Assembly: GCF_022965805.1 (NCBI RefSeq)
Contig: NC_133102.1
Span: 3,728,885 to 3,792,884 of the forward strand
DNA from: Primulina eburnea
Lineage: Eukaryota > Streptophyta > Magnoliopsida > Lamiales > Gesneriaceae
DNA: 64,000 nucleotides
Direction of reading: 5' to 3'
Below the pieces are notes generated by a model. That model was not told the DNA's origin. It searched no databases and saw only the letters and a list, made by a program, of their open reading frames with translations. The stretch's first letter is position 1; each line of letters begins with the position of its first letter. Positions 46,846 to 64,000 of the stretch are shown here, piece after piece. Both the position numbers and the translations under genes were made by a program.

Positions 46846-47620
46846 AAATTGATGAGAAATTTTCTTACAATGTGACATTTGACATCATAAATAAAAATGA
46901 AGATCATGAATCAAAATCTTTTGGTGAATGTAAAAATCGATGGGATTTGATAAAATGGAAAGAGGTCATTCAGGTTGAATTGGATTCGCTAAATAAATGT
47001 AACGTTTTTTGACCTACAGTCATTACATCTGAATGTGTATAACCTGTTGTGTACAAACGAGTTTTTATTCGAAAGCGAAGCGAGAAAAATGAAATAGTAA
47101 GATATAAAATTTGTCTTGTTGCACAAGGTTTTTCTCAAAGACCTGAAATTGATTATGAACAAACATATTCTCCCGTTATGGATGTAATTACATTTCGGTA
47201 TTTGATTAGTTTGACGGTATCTGAAAATTTAGAAATGTGTCTTGTAGATGTTGTTACAGCTTACTTATGCGGATCACTCGATGAAAATTTCCGAAGGATT
47301 TAAGATGTCTGAAGCACAAAGTTCAAAACCCAAAGAATGTTATTATGTGAAATTACAAAGATCATTATATAGATTAAAGCAATCCGACCGAATGTGGTAT
47401 AATCCTCTAAGTGAACACTTAATGAAAAAGAGATATGTAAACAATTCAATACGTTCTTGCGTTTTCATTAAGAAAACAACATCCAGATGCATAATTATTG
47501 GTGTATATGTTGATTATTTAAACATCATTGGAATGAATAAGAAAATTATATTGTATTTGAAGGAATAATTTGAAATGAAAGAACTTGAAAAAACAAAGTA
47601 TTGTTATATATCAATATCAC

Positions 47621-48608
47621 ATTTTCAATTTTTTTTATCGATTTTTATTCGTGCAAAACATGTGAGCCAAGAGAGAACTGAAATAATTTTCCGTAGATCA
47701 TGGAGTGGAGACATTTTGTTTTGAGAATTTTTAGACAATTTACCCAATAAAAAACATTTAATTATAATTATATATAATAATAACAACAATATAAAGTTTT
47801 GTGTTGGTTTCTTTTTGCAACCAGAAAACATTAACACAACCGTACACCCGCATCAGACAATCACTCCCTTTGAACCCTAACCTGACAAATAATTCGCATC
47901 CTACCATCCATCCTTAATTCTGTAATCCAATTTCTCCCAGGGAGGTGAAGTTGGGGGACCTATTCAGCTTGGATTTTCAGTAAGTGTTGAGATTTCTTAT
48001 GCATATATATCGCTATTTTTTTAGATTATTTAATGTTATTCGATGTTTTTTAACCGGAAAACTCCTGAGATTACAGCGGTGTAGAAAGCTGATTATTCAT
48101 AATCGAAAGCTTTCTTTTTGATTCCGAAGTCGATGTTTATATGTTTCGTCAATTCACCCCTGTTCGATGGTTTTAACGAATTTAATTCGGTGAATTTCGC
48201 ATCGTGTATTTTTAAATCCAACTGGATTTGATTATTTAATAAACATATGGAGTATGTTTTTTTATGATATTTTATTTCCATGGTTTTTCATGAGCTACTT
48301 CAGTCAGAAATTCAATAGAAATCAATCTTATATATTTAATGGCGAGGTAACTGATTTTGCCACTGGAGCTAGTTTTGTACTCATCAAGAAGACTTTAGAG
48401 TGTGGTGACCGTTTTAGGTCATTTTTTGCCCTCAATTCTCGCGACACATGGAATTGCATTATTTATCTTTTATTATCATCGCAGGCCAACAAAATCAGTG
48501 TAGCTGCTGCGTGGTTTTGGTCACTATCTGGATCGAGCTTTAATTCCTTTTACTTTGTTACTTTCTAGAAATTAATCTCAATTTCTATTTCAGGGTGCGC
48601 AAATTGGA
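47621..48608 (+). promoter_or_regulatory. Promoter and spliced leader of the DEAD-box helicase
   Basis: The transposon nest ends near 47620. A leader exon probably ends at TTTTCA|GTAAGTG (47980) and the leader intron ends at TCTATTTCAG (48593), 16 bp before the start codon. Exact transcription start not determinable. Confidence 0.5.
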
Positions 48609-54748
<6,140 letters not shown>

Positions 54749-55557
54749 GGTTGAGGATATGGATCCCCACGATACTCGGTGGTTTGGTGCGATTAGGAAG
54801 ACGATTGGCATGCCATAATGCAGAAGCAAATTGGTTTCTACGTGGTGCTAGTGTTCTATATTTTCACGGGTACATGCCAGAATGCTATCCAGCGATCTAC
54901 CTTTTGTCCTTTACATTGTCTTAGGTATTATTTACATACCCCTCTTTTGTGTTTCACTTTCATGGCTCTCGTTACGACGATGGCAAACAAAAATTAATAT
55001 CTGGAACTTTCGGTGTCGATCAACACTGCAGATTTTGTTTGAATCGAATCAAGATTTATAAATGTGGTTTATAGCTAATTCTATCCTAAATTCTATAAAG
55101 ATTTGTTCACATGGAGCAGAAGAGATTGGCAGATTTTTTATTTTTTAAATCTAATTCCGGTTTTAACGTGAATGTTTTCAATTCCACAGTATTCTACAAT
55201 TTGCAGCTGCGTGAGATCTTTGGGAATTGGGGCGACTATAGGTGTAAGCGGCATTCATCTGGTTTTAATTTGTGTCGGTAATTTGTCCCACATCGTTATT
55301 AGTGATCAGGGCAATTGAACTGCCCCCGACAGATATGACAATAATATTCGTGTTAAAGTTCGTACCAGATAAAATCACACGCCAATATCACGTTTTATTA
55401 ATTTCAGATATAGAATGCTGAATAGTTAATCTTCGTTTGGGATTGTGGTATGCACGCACGCACTTGTGTATTTATCTCAAAAAACACAGTAGGTTACATA
55501 GATACAGGGAGATGGAGCAATCCGAAGTGCACAAATTGAATTCCGGTGAAAGCAAAC
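54749..55557. other. Spacer between convergent genes
   Basis: It contains the 3' UTRs of the helicase gene and of ARA6. No other gene or repeat seen. Confidence 0.5.
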
Positions 55558-58500
55558 TTACGAAGATGGCCGCGGCAGCCTCTTGGCGATTTCCTGTCCA
55601 TTAAAACAACAAAACAAAAAGATATCAGTCTGATATATGTCCCATGAAAACCGAGTCGAGTTCCACTGAACATGAAACCGAATAGCTTATGTTTTATGAG
55701 AAAAGGATCATGGAGCTGAGGCTACAAAACAAAATATCTTCACATTGTCGCGATGTTAACGGACAACAATAACATTTTGACCATTAGATGATAACATAAT
55801 CGGGTGATGGATGCAAAAGATTGTATAAAAATTGTGTTAAAAGAAATAAAAAAGGAATATATTTACCTCAAATAGCTGGTTTATATTGTCAGCAGTCTTG
55901 GCAGAGGTCTCTATAAAGAACATTCCGTTCTTTTCAGCATAGTCATTTCCATCCTTCGAAATATACAAGAAATCTACATATTAATCAACCAAGAAAATAC
56001 CAACAGGAGAAGGGGAATCTAATGCATAATTTATGTGCTTACCTGAACTGGCACTTCTCTTTTTTCAAGAAGATCAGCTTTATTACCTACGAGGGCCATG
56101 ACTATGTCTGGGCTTCCATGTTTTTGCAACTCCTATAATTTCAATGATTATCAAATGCTAACACAGGAAAAGGCAGGATGTTCTGCAGAGTAAAATCTAT
56201 GACAGTGTTGTGAGTGTAGAATAAGTACTAGAAATGGGCATTGAAATAGTAATCAGGTTAAGTGAACAATACAGCTTCATATGCTAAGAACATATAATCC
56301 GTTGCTGTTTAGGTTTTAAATCTTACAAAACCTGCAGTGGATACTGCAACCAAACTATAAAGCGAATTCAACTTCTACAGAGCATAATCTGAGTAAGTAT
56401 ATCTCGTTTTTTTTTTTGCGAATTTGAGGAAACTCGATGTGGATCTCTTGGACATACCTTGACCCAATATTGTGCCTTGGTGAATGATTCGGGACTAGTA
56501 ATGTCATACACCACTACGGCAACAGCAGCACCTCGGTAATACAGAGGTGCCAGTGCGGCATACCTGCACATCAGCAATTGCTTGTTAAATCATTTGCACA
56601 AACTTTGTCGATCAAGAACTGGGAGAAGGGATTGGGCTAGGAGATTGATGGATAAAAATAAACCTTTCTTGACCAGCAGTGTCCCATATTTCAAATTTCA
56701 CTGTAGTTGAATCCTGCAAGGCTATTGTCTGAGACAAGAAAGATGCCCCAACAGTGACCTGTCAAAGATGTACAAGTTTGGACAGATCCATCTGACAATC
56801 AAATAATCCAACTTCTATAATACGCCATTCTCCAGTAGTTACAAATTTAATGAGCGCTATTGGGTTTTCACACCAACCTATGTCCATAATATAATTTTTT
56901 TTATAAGAGGCGATATTTTATTAATAATATATAAGAACAAGTACATTAGTGGACTAGTGGTCCACTTTCAACAGGAATTACATAATTTCAATGTTGTATC
57001 AATGATACAAATAAGCCCAATATCACAATATGCCTAAGATCGAGACGTTATTAAAGTCATCATGAGTGCCGATCCACGTAGCAACTTTGATCTTGATTTT
57101 TTCCATAATATAATACATTAACCTTTACCTTAGATGTAGGATCAAACTGACCACGAACAAATCGAAGAACAATGCAGCTTTTCCCAACCCCAGAATCACC
57201 TAAGAGCACCAACTGTGGAGATAATGGAAACTAATAAGGGCACAAAAGCATATGCTTTTTAGTGCTTTCAACATTTTATCCAATACATTTCTGAAAACCC
57301 TCAAAATAAAAAAAAATGTCATGGCTTTGGCGCAATTATACACCGAAGGATTGAATTCAGTAGTAATCGACAACCATAATCGGGGAAAAACAGAGGTGTA
57401 AGGTGATAATGACAGCACGACTTCTATCACAACAGAAATGGTGCTGTAGGTATACAGGCCTATCATGTTTAAAAGTTAAAATTGCAATTTGCACAGCTCA
57501 ATAGATGGAACCTGATTCAGTATATAGTGGAAGCTGATTGATTAAATCATAGCCCAGTGTTATTGGATTTTATTAATTTCCTATTTCCCTTAATACTATT
57601 CAGGCCCATACTTTCATTTCTTTTGCAGCTTGACAATGCAAATTTACTTAATGGCATCTTGTCAATGTCACCTACTCTTCAATATATCACTATTAAAACC
57701 ATGCACACTATAAAATTCCCTAAACAATATAATGAAGACTCGACTCCCTCATCCTCCCGTACGGAAAACCTCGCTGCCATGTTATCATAAACCGAAAAAA
57801 ATTTCAAAAAAGGGTTATTCTGTCAGGTAGATGATCCATAGACTGTAAAAATATCTCATTAAAACCAAAGCACATCTTCCCAGAATCTTCATATATACCC
57901 GTCCCCTACTTTCCAACTTATTTCGTCCTTGAATGAGTCTGCAAAGTCCTTAGTTGCTTTACAAGGATACAGGAGAGTTACCGCTTGGAAATGACCAGCA
58001 CCAATACCCCCAAAAAATGACTCTCATTTCCTAGTATCACCAAGTGCTATATTGGATTCTCTTTCAATGTAAACCGACAACTACCTACAAAGTAAGTGCT
58101 GATGGTAGCCACTAATTTTCGATACGATGTCTTCCCTTGCTAGAAGGTTTGCAAACTTTCCTCCTAATTTTGATTAACAGATTCTTTTATTTACACTCAT
58201 TGCAATTGTCCCAAAGAAAATTTTCTGATAATTTCTCAATTTTATTAATCACACCTGTCCTGTAGTAATTTAAACTTTGAGCCTAAAAGTCAATACACGC
58301 GAGAATCCAACACTGGTAACAAGGAACCATCACTTGTCGTCACATGATTGCCAAATTAGCAAACCTCACTCAAACACGATGTTCTCGAGATAAAAATTTT
58401 CAGCAAATTCAACACTGACAGTCTGACAATTAACAAGCAAGCACAAAATTTACCTTGACTTTAAGGTTATTCACATCATTCGATCCTCCATTTTCTGCAT

Positions 58501-58864
58501 TTAGACTTCCCAACCTTCCAGCATTTTTATCTGGTAAAAAATGTTGAAAAAAATAAAAAAATCATTAATAGTATTTCAATCTTGCCCTCAATCGGTTTCA
58601 AAATTATTTTTTGTCAAACGTTCAAATTTCGAAACTAGTAGGAAAAAGGAACAAGACATGAATTATCGCACTCGATGACAAACGCCAATAAATTCAGAAC
58701 CATATTAAGGAATTCGATATTTTGCAGTTTCAGAACAAATAATAATAATAATAATAAAAGGGAACAGATTCGGAACAATAAATTTTAATAATTAAGGTTG
58801 GGAAAATGATCTAAACCCTAGATTGATGTTGACATTCACCTGGAACGGATGACGAGCAACCCAT
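55558..58864 (-). CDS. ARA6: ARA6 / RABF1, plant-specific Rab5-type GTPase
   Basis: Eight coding exons: 58864-58840, 58530-58454, 57212-57129, 56758-56664, 56563-56458, 56132-56043, 55953-55867 and 55593-55558, giving 199 residues. ARA6 is the plant-unique Rab5 relative on multivesicular endosomes, acting in endosome-to-plasma-membrane trafficking. The N-terminus is [13 protein letters not shown]: Gly2 for myristoylation and Cys3 for palmitoylation, replacing the C-terminal prenylation motif, which is absent (the protein ends RLPRPSS). GTPase motifs are GDSGVGKS, the effector segment TSKVTVGASF, WDTAGQE, NKAD and SAK. Nearly every core residue matches Arabidopsis ARA6 as I remember it. Intron 2 is 1.24 kb; the rest are short. 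Confidence 0.96.
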
Positions 58865-59954
58865 GGCACCGGAATATTTCGGGATTGAAACCGTATCTGC
58901 GTGAAATAAATTTATCCAACTTCAGAGATTAGGGTTTGGATCCAAGAAAATGGGTTTGGGCGAAAAATTCAATCAGCCTAGGGAATTTGAGTATTGTTGA
59001 ACAGTGAAAGAAGAGAAGTTTAAATAATACTAGCGATCGAATTACACGATATTATATATTTGAAATATTTTTTAATCGATTTATAAAATGAATAGATATT
59101 TGTAATTTGATATGAATATTATAATTAACGCGTTTATATATATTTTTGTGTATGACAAAAAATATATATTTTTTATTAAACTTAATTTAAATAAAAAAAA
59201 TTGTGATAATATTATAGTTAAAAAAAGAAAGGTGGTAAAAAATGAAAAAAATATTGGTGTACTCTTTAAATAGTTTTTCTTTTAAAGGACTCGATAATTT
59301 CTTTGAAGTATAAATTAATTAATTTAAAAAATATATAATTTTGATATATTTTTTCTATCAACTGTATTCTCTTATACGCTCATTTTATGTTATACTAGTG
59401 CATCAATGCATGCGTTATGTGCTTGTATAATATTTTTTATAATTCATTGGATTTATATTTGAATGTGGATTAAAATATAATTATAATAAATAATGAGGGA
59501 CTACACTGTGATTTTGATTTATAAATTAAAAATAAATTGAAAAATAAAAGAATAAAAAATGAACTCAGTGAGAATTAAACATATAATCAACATTAAAGTT
59601 AGTTACTCTAAGTGTGTCAAACTTAATAAAATAGTATAGATATACATATACATCTACTAGACATCATATTAAAATTATATATATATATATATATATATTA
59701 TTTTTTATGTTTTATTTTCTCATGTCATTTCAATTTTAAAAAAATATAATTTTTATTTTAAAATTAAAAAATACTTCATTTTCTAAACTTTATATGTAAC
59801 ATGCATATCGTGTATGTCGAGATCTCCTGATATATATTATTTTCATCATCTTTAATATTTTCAACTGCAACATCTTACAATTTTTACATACTAAATATAA
59901 CTATTCAAATATTTTTTTTTAAAAGACGTAAATTTTATTACTAGAGTAGATCTA

Positions 59955-60127
59955 TTGTGAGACGGTCTCACGAATTTTTATCTGTGAAAGGGTCAATCAT
60001 ACCGATATTCACAATAAAAAGTAATTCTCTTAGCATAAAAAATAATATTTTTTCATGAATGACCCGAATAAAATATCTGTTTCACAAAATACGATTCGTG
60101 AGACCATCTCACACAAATTTTTGTCTT
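59955..60127 (+). repeat. Short interspersed GTGAGAC repeat, copy 7
   Basis: Forward copy: GTGAGACGGTCTCACGAATT, then GGGTCAATCATACCGATATT, CACAATAAAAAGTAATTCTC, ATGACCCGAATAAAATATC, and GTGAGACCATCTCACACAAA. Nearly full length. Confidence 0.88.
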
Positions 60128-60529
60128 ATTACTGCATGTCAGGAGTCGTTACATCTATTTCTATTTATTATGCAGGATAGTCATAGAGAAATTAGATCGT
60201 CTTTTAGTATGAAAACAAAATAAAATAAACCCTTGATTTCCATCTATTTATCTATTTCCATTTTTTTTTAAAAAAAAACTGATAAATCAATACGTGGACA
60301 AAATGAATTATTTCTCTTAAAATAAAACAATTTTTCTCCTTTCACCATTCCGCTCCGAGCTTCACATACAGCATACTCATGCCACTAAAACCTCACATCA
60401 AGAAAGGATTTGGAAATTCAATCATATTTTCCAAAGTTTATGGCCGTGTTGGGTTGTGTTTTATTTTAATTTGATATGCATGTGTATCGTGCGCGCTAAG
60501 AAGCTAGTTCATAGTGGCTCGAGCTAATG

Positions 60530-60659
60530 ACAAAAACTTGTGTGAGACATATCTCTTATTTGGGTTATCCATAAAAAAATATTACTTTTTTATTGTGAAT
60601 ATCAGCATGGTTGACTCACCTCACAGATAAAGATTCGTGAGACCGTCTTACAAGAGACC
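60530..60659 (-). repeat. Short interspersed GTGAGAC repeat, copy 8 (reverse)
   Basis: ACAAAAACTTGTGTGAGACA, then TTATTTGGGTTATCCATAAA, ATTGTGAATATCAGCATGGT, CTCACCTCACAGATAAAGAT, then CGTGAGACCGTCTTACAAGA. It lacks about 40 bp in the centre. Confidence 0.85.
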
Positions 60660-61006
60660 TATTCCAATCTAATTTATGAACCTTTTGATTCGCTGATCAT
60701 TTTGACAAGCTCCGGGAGAAATTAAGTTGTGTAACAACTCAGGGATCTACCAGTTGAATGGTTTACATCCATGGGGTAATTTTACTCATAAGTCATGAGT
60801 GGTTCACAGTGGGTGGTTCCCATGTTAGCAGGGCTATGAAAAATAATGTGTGAGTGATATTTGGTAGATTTGATGAGACTAACCAAATTCCTAGGGGACA
60901 ATGCACATTTACCCACTTTGGTAGGGGGTATTTTCACCGTTTACCACAATTTTAATAAAACTTTAATAAAATAACGTAAAAAAAAAATATTTAACAAAGT
61001 AAGGTA

Positions 61007-61029
61007 TCACGCCTCTTGAAGAGGCGTGA
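61007..61029. repeat. 23-bp perfect palindrome, 11-1-11
   Basis: TCACGCCTCTT-G-AAGAGGCGTGA has fully complementary 11-bp arms around one base. Its TCACGCC/GGCGTGA ends are the same as in the array at 61660-62245. Confidence 0.95.
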
Positions 61030-61225
61030 CTAAAAAAAGACTATCCTATTTTTTTTTTAAATTAGACCTACTTTAATGCAAAAGACGCGGAGTCTGAAAA
61101 GCTGTGACAAATTAATAAGATTCGTCAAAGGCTGAAAATGCATGTGAATTGAATTATTAAAAATTGGAGTGCAGAAAGCCATGTGCATTTGTTTTTTTTG
61201 TTTTGGAAGCATCCCGATCCTTTGC

Positions 61226-61373
61226 CTATATATGAAAATGAGTTGTCTTTCAATTTTTCATCTTCATTTTGAGTAAGTTCTCTTCTTCTATTTATGTAAT
61301 TTATTCATTTGATTTACTCTGATTTTGAGTTAATTTTTTTTTTGCAGGTAAATTTTGATTCAACTGTTATAAG
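61226..61373 (+). promoter_or_regulatory. Candidate promoter and leader exons of the plant mobile domain gene
   Basis: CTATATATGA at 61226-61235 is a TATA box candidate. A CT-rich start region near 61255 is followed by a TTTTGA|GTAAGT donor (61273). TTTTTGCAG at 61339-61347 opens a 26-bp exon closed by ATAAG|GTATGT (61374). An acceptor at 62711-62720 (TTGATTATAG) would join it to the coding exon. Confidence 0.45.
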
Positions 61374-61659
61374 GTATGTATATTAAAATAAATTTTTTTG
61401 TTAAAAAATAAATTTATAGAATAAAATATTATTTATCTTGAAATATAATTTTTATGTTATGCTAATTTTTTTTTTAGTATAACTATAATTTTTATTTGTT
61501 TTTCTAATTATGATTAATTTTTCTAAAAATATTTAAAATTCATTTATATTACGAAGAACTTCTTGTTATTAATAGGTACTGCAGATTAAATTTTTTATAA
61601 AGCTAATCACGCGAATTTACTGGAGAAGGATTGCGTAAATTTCATTAAAAAAATTTAAA

Positions 61660-62245
61660 AAGCAAGTCACGCCGACTCCGTCGGGGAGTCGGCGTGACTT
61701 GCTTATTTTTTTTCAAAAAAAAATAATTTTAAGCAAGTCACGCCGATGCACACGGCGTGACGTGCTTAATTTTGTTAAAAAAAAATAAATTTAAGCAAAT
61801 GACTTGCTTAATTTAAGAAAAAAAATTAAAACTAAGTTACGCCCATAGATTGAGCGTGACTTACTTAATTTTTACAAAAAATATATATACAAGCAAGTCA
61901 CTTGCTTAATTTTAAAAAAAAATTAAAACCAAGTCACGCCTATTGATTAAGCGTGATTTGCTTCATTTTATTTTAAAAAATATAAAAACAAACATGACTT
62001 GATTAAGTTTTTAAAAAAAATTAAAACCAAGTCACGGCCATTGATTGGGCGTGACGTGCTTAATTTTTTTTTAAAAAATATATAAAAGCAAGTCACGCCG
62101 AACTTAATTAAAAAAAATTAAAACCAAGTAATTTAAAAAAATATGTAAAAACAAGTCATGTTTGTGAACTCGGCATGACTTGCTTAATTTTAAAAATAAA
62201 AATATATAAAGTCAAGTCACGCCCATTGATTTGGCGTGATTTGCT
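61660..62245. repeat. Array of AAGCAAGTCACGCC / GGCGTGACTTGCTT hairpins
   Basis: About ten inverted-repeat units lie 40-70 bp apart, separated by A/T runs. The first (61660-61704) has perfect 20-bp arms, AAGCAAGTCACGCCGACTCC and its complement, around a 5-base loop. Others: 61731-61767 (arms with one mismatch), 61793-61809 and 61891-61907 (short AAGCAA/TTGCTT versions), 61834-61862, 61930-61963, 62028-62061, 62150-62184 and 62209-62245. A left arm alone is at 62085-62100. Loops such as CATTGATT recur in several units. The array lies in the probable leader intron of the plant mobile domain gene. Confidence 0.92.
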
Positions 62246-62636
62246 TAAATTTTAAACTTAATTAATATTTTTAAAATATGTGGCGTTATAGTTAAAAAAC
62301 CGTTACTTTTGTTAAATGTTTTTAAAAATAATAGTAAATTTTTGTAAATTATTTAATAAAATATATATTTTAATAAAATACATTCTCCAATCGTTATTAT
62401 TAACTACATTAATGTTAGATTCAATTAATTGTTTAAAATAGATTCGAAAATTTAAATCCGTTTACCTATTTAAATTTTTATTTTTAAAATAAATTAGTAT
62501 TTCCAAAACTTGTAGAATTTAAGTATATTATTTTTAATGTATTTATTATTTTTTTCTTGTTGTTAATGTTTTATATTATAGTTCTTTTGATAATTGATAT
62601 TGTAGTTGTTTTTTTGTTTATACAATACTGTGATAG

Positions 62637-62696
<60 letters not shown>
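62637..62696. repeat. TAA triplet microsatellite
   Basis: About twenty TAA/AAT units end 25 bp upstream of the plant mobile domain start codon, within the probable leader intron. Confidence 0.97.
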
Positions 62697-62698
<2 letters not shown>

Positions 62699-62721
62699 AT
62701 ATTCTTATTATTGATTATAGG

Positions 62722-64000
62722 ATGTCGTTACATGCTGGACCTGTTGATCCTACGGTTCTTTATCAGTAACAAACACATATATCTAATTTTATTACGCCTA
62801 ACAACTTGGATAACACTCTAAGAGTGCGTCGATCTGATAATTTAATTTGGGAATTGTGGAAAAGTGGTATACTACACCATCGTGTCCGATATTGTCTAAA
62901 CGAAATGGGCTTTTATGGCATACTCTTATGTGGTGATTGTGTTTATGATAATCATTTGATTACCGCTCTTGTGGAACGATGGCGTCGAGAAACTCATACT
63001 TTCCACCTACGAATTGGCGAGGCCACAATCACGCTACAAGATGTTGCGTTAATTTGGGGGCTAAATGTTGATGGTGATCCTATCATCGGGACTGATGTAT
63101 CTTGCAAGTTTAGTGTATGGCAGGATTATTGTTATGATTGGTTAGGTTTTATGCCACTTCAGGCAGACTTCAGATCCAATAGTTTAAAGTTGACTACTCT
63201 GTACTTACACTGTACACAAACAATAATTGATGACAACAGTACAGACGTAGAAGTGGCACAATACTCACGATGTGTTGCGATGTTGGTTATCGGTGGGTGT
63301 ATGTTACCTGATTCTGAAGGTTGTGCGGTGAAACTGTTGTATTTGCATTTTCTGCAAGATATGCGTAAGGTTCGTAGTTATAGTTGGGCCAGTGCTGTAC
63401 TGGCATATTTATATCACGAATTGTGTTCCGCCTCTGTGTCAGGAAAACAAGAAATCGCAGGCCCTTTATACATATTGCAGGTATATTTATTACAACTTTT
63501 TAATTCAATTTATACTCCTTTGTATAAATATTTATTAAACTCAATTGTTTTGTAGATTTGGGCATGGTCAAGAATGATTCCTCTATGTCCTGACCGTTTA
63601 GGATACAGCCTCATCGCTCAACCTGAAAATGAAAACAACGGTGATAATATTCTTCCAATTCCACCATACGGAGCGAGGTAATAAATACAACATATGATAT
63701 AAAATTGATAACGTAATCTTTATTTTATAGTATTACGAATTTAATGTGCATACAGATGGAAAAATGTATTCACGTGGACACATACACCTACACATTCTGT
63801 GCGAATCATTCGTGATGTACTTGACAAGATGGGAGATTGTCAGGTGATTACATTTCATTGAATATAAATTTCGTATATGTCATATATTATCACTTGGGTA
63901 CATGATTTTTTTTTCATTACTTATAGTTCAAATGGGTTGTTTACGACCTCGAAGCTGTGGATGTTTTGTCATTGCCCTTAGAATGTAGACATCCCACTCT
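62722..64000 (+). CDS. Plant mobile domain protein, 5' part, with early stop
   Basis: Exons 62722-63480, 63556-63677, 63756-63843 and 63927 to the window edge keep phase. The protein is of the plant mobile domain family (MAIN/MAIL-like, often annotated as phosphatase 7 long form homologue): a domain shared by host proteins needed for genome silencing and by transposons. Seen here are the N-terminal SLHAGPVDPTVLYQ, then WELWKSGILHHRVRYCLNEM, LITALVERWRRETHTFHL, GEATITLQDVALIWGLNVDG, YLYHELC and the PLYILQ-IWAWSRM exon junction. The frame has a TAA at codon 16 (62767-62769), where the family usually continues with Gln-x-x-His; everything after it is open. Either this is a recent pseudogene or transposon copy, or initiation is internal. 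The gene continues beyond the window. Confidence 0.8.

Larger units (their letters stand above)
40296..47620 (+). mobile_element. Decayed Ty1/copia element, split by younger insertions
   Basis: Three pieces are in the same orientation. The gag end lies at about 40296-40460 and 45176-45490, with a CCHC zinc knuckle CFRCGTPGHWFHIC at 45425-45466. Protease/GAG-pre-integrase-like sequence is at 45765-46400. Reverse-transcriptase sequence is at about 46870-47620, including VAQGFSQRPEIDYEQTYSP and VDVVTAYL. When one copy of the CTATC target duplication is removed, the gag frame runs without a break across the younger array. Stops and frameshifts are frequent, most of the integrase is missing, the RT active site reads YVDY instead of YVDD, and I find neither LTR. 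The element is dead. Confidence 0.85.
58865..61220. other. ARA6 promoter and AT-rich intergenic DNA
   Basis: The ARA6 leader extends to about 59000; TATTTAAA near 59021 (minus) is a possible TATA box. The rest is very AT-rich with a TA microsatellite at about 59676-59698 and two copies of the short interspersed repeat. A GC-containing palindrome at 61007-61029 is an outlier of the hairpin array downstream. Confidence 0.5.

Noticed and set aside
61660..62245. CRISPR-like array
   Set aside because: Unit lengths and spacings vary, spacers are A/T runs, no cas genes occur, and the DNA is plant nuclear.

Overview
This is nuclear DNA of a eudicot plant. Genes carry plant-style introns (GT-AG, one probable GC-AG), intergenic DNA is strongly AT-rich, and the proteins are plant families: S-protein homologue, pectate lyase with GPI tail, SPT5-like/KTF1 RdDM factor, LDL1-type histone demethylase, ARA6 Rab GTPase, plant mobile domain protein. 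The repeat content (a short GTGAGAC-G-GTCTCAC-ended family, LTRs full of GC-rich quasi-palindromes) suggests an asterid, perhaps Lamiales; that is inference only.

Layout. 0-10 kb is accessory DNA: one intact S-protein homologue (1671-2120), a broken paralogue (3346-3570), many copies of a short interspersed repeat, and a 2.1-kb solo LTR with TG/CA ends and a 5-bp target duplication (6399-8509). 10.9-14.5 kb (+) is a five-exon PMR6-type pectate lyase. 16.0-25.1 kb (-) is an 18-exon KTF1/SPT5L/RDM3 gene, reconstructed here as 1,488 residues with NGN, KOW, GW/WG and RGG regions. 26.3-29.1 kb (-) is a Myb/SANT-like gene, followed by a BORCS8-like gene (+, 31.1-31.8 kb), an unrecognised Ser/Asn-rich terminal exon (-, 33.4-34.2 kb) and an LDL1-type lysine demethylase (-, 36.1-39.9 kb).

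40.3-47.6 kb is a transposon nest. A decayed Ty1/copia element is split by a minus-strand non-autonomous Ty3/gypsy derivative present as LTR-internal-LTR-internal-LTR (40461-45175), the whole flanked by one CTATC duplication. The truncated LTR at 46401 lies in the same copia copy. The nest separates the divergent LDL1 and DEAD-box helicase genes.

48.6-54.7 kb (+) is a WW/DEAD-box/RGG/RS RNA helicase of the RH40/RH14/RH46 group. 55.6-58.9 kb (-) is ARA6/RABF1 (199 residues, eight coding exons). 59-61 kb is AT-rich repeat-bearing DNA. 61.2-64 kb (+) is the 5' part of a plant mobile domain gene with a stop at codon 16; its probable leader intron contains an array of AAGCAAGTCACGCC/GGCGTGACTTGCTT hairpins.

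The genes do not form an operon-like unit. KTF1 and LDL1 are both chromatin-silencing factors, but their proximity is probably chance. The most unusual material is three separate families of regularly built palindrome arrays: 13-8-13 units in the solo LTR, 6-3-6 units upstream of the TATA box in the triple LTR, and long-arm hairpins beside the plant mobile domain gene. Splice sites were placed by eye from reading-frame continuity and remembered family sequences; no search or alignment was run.
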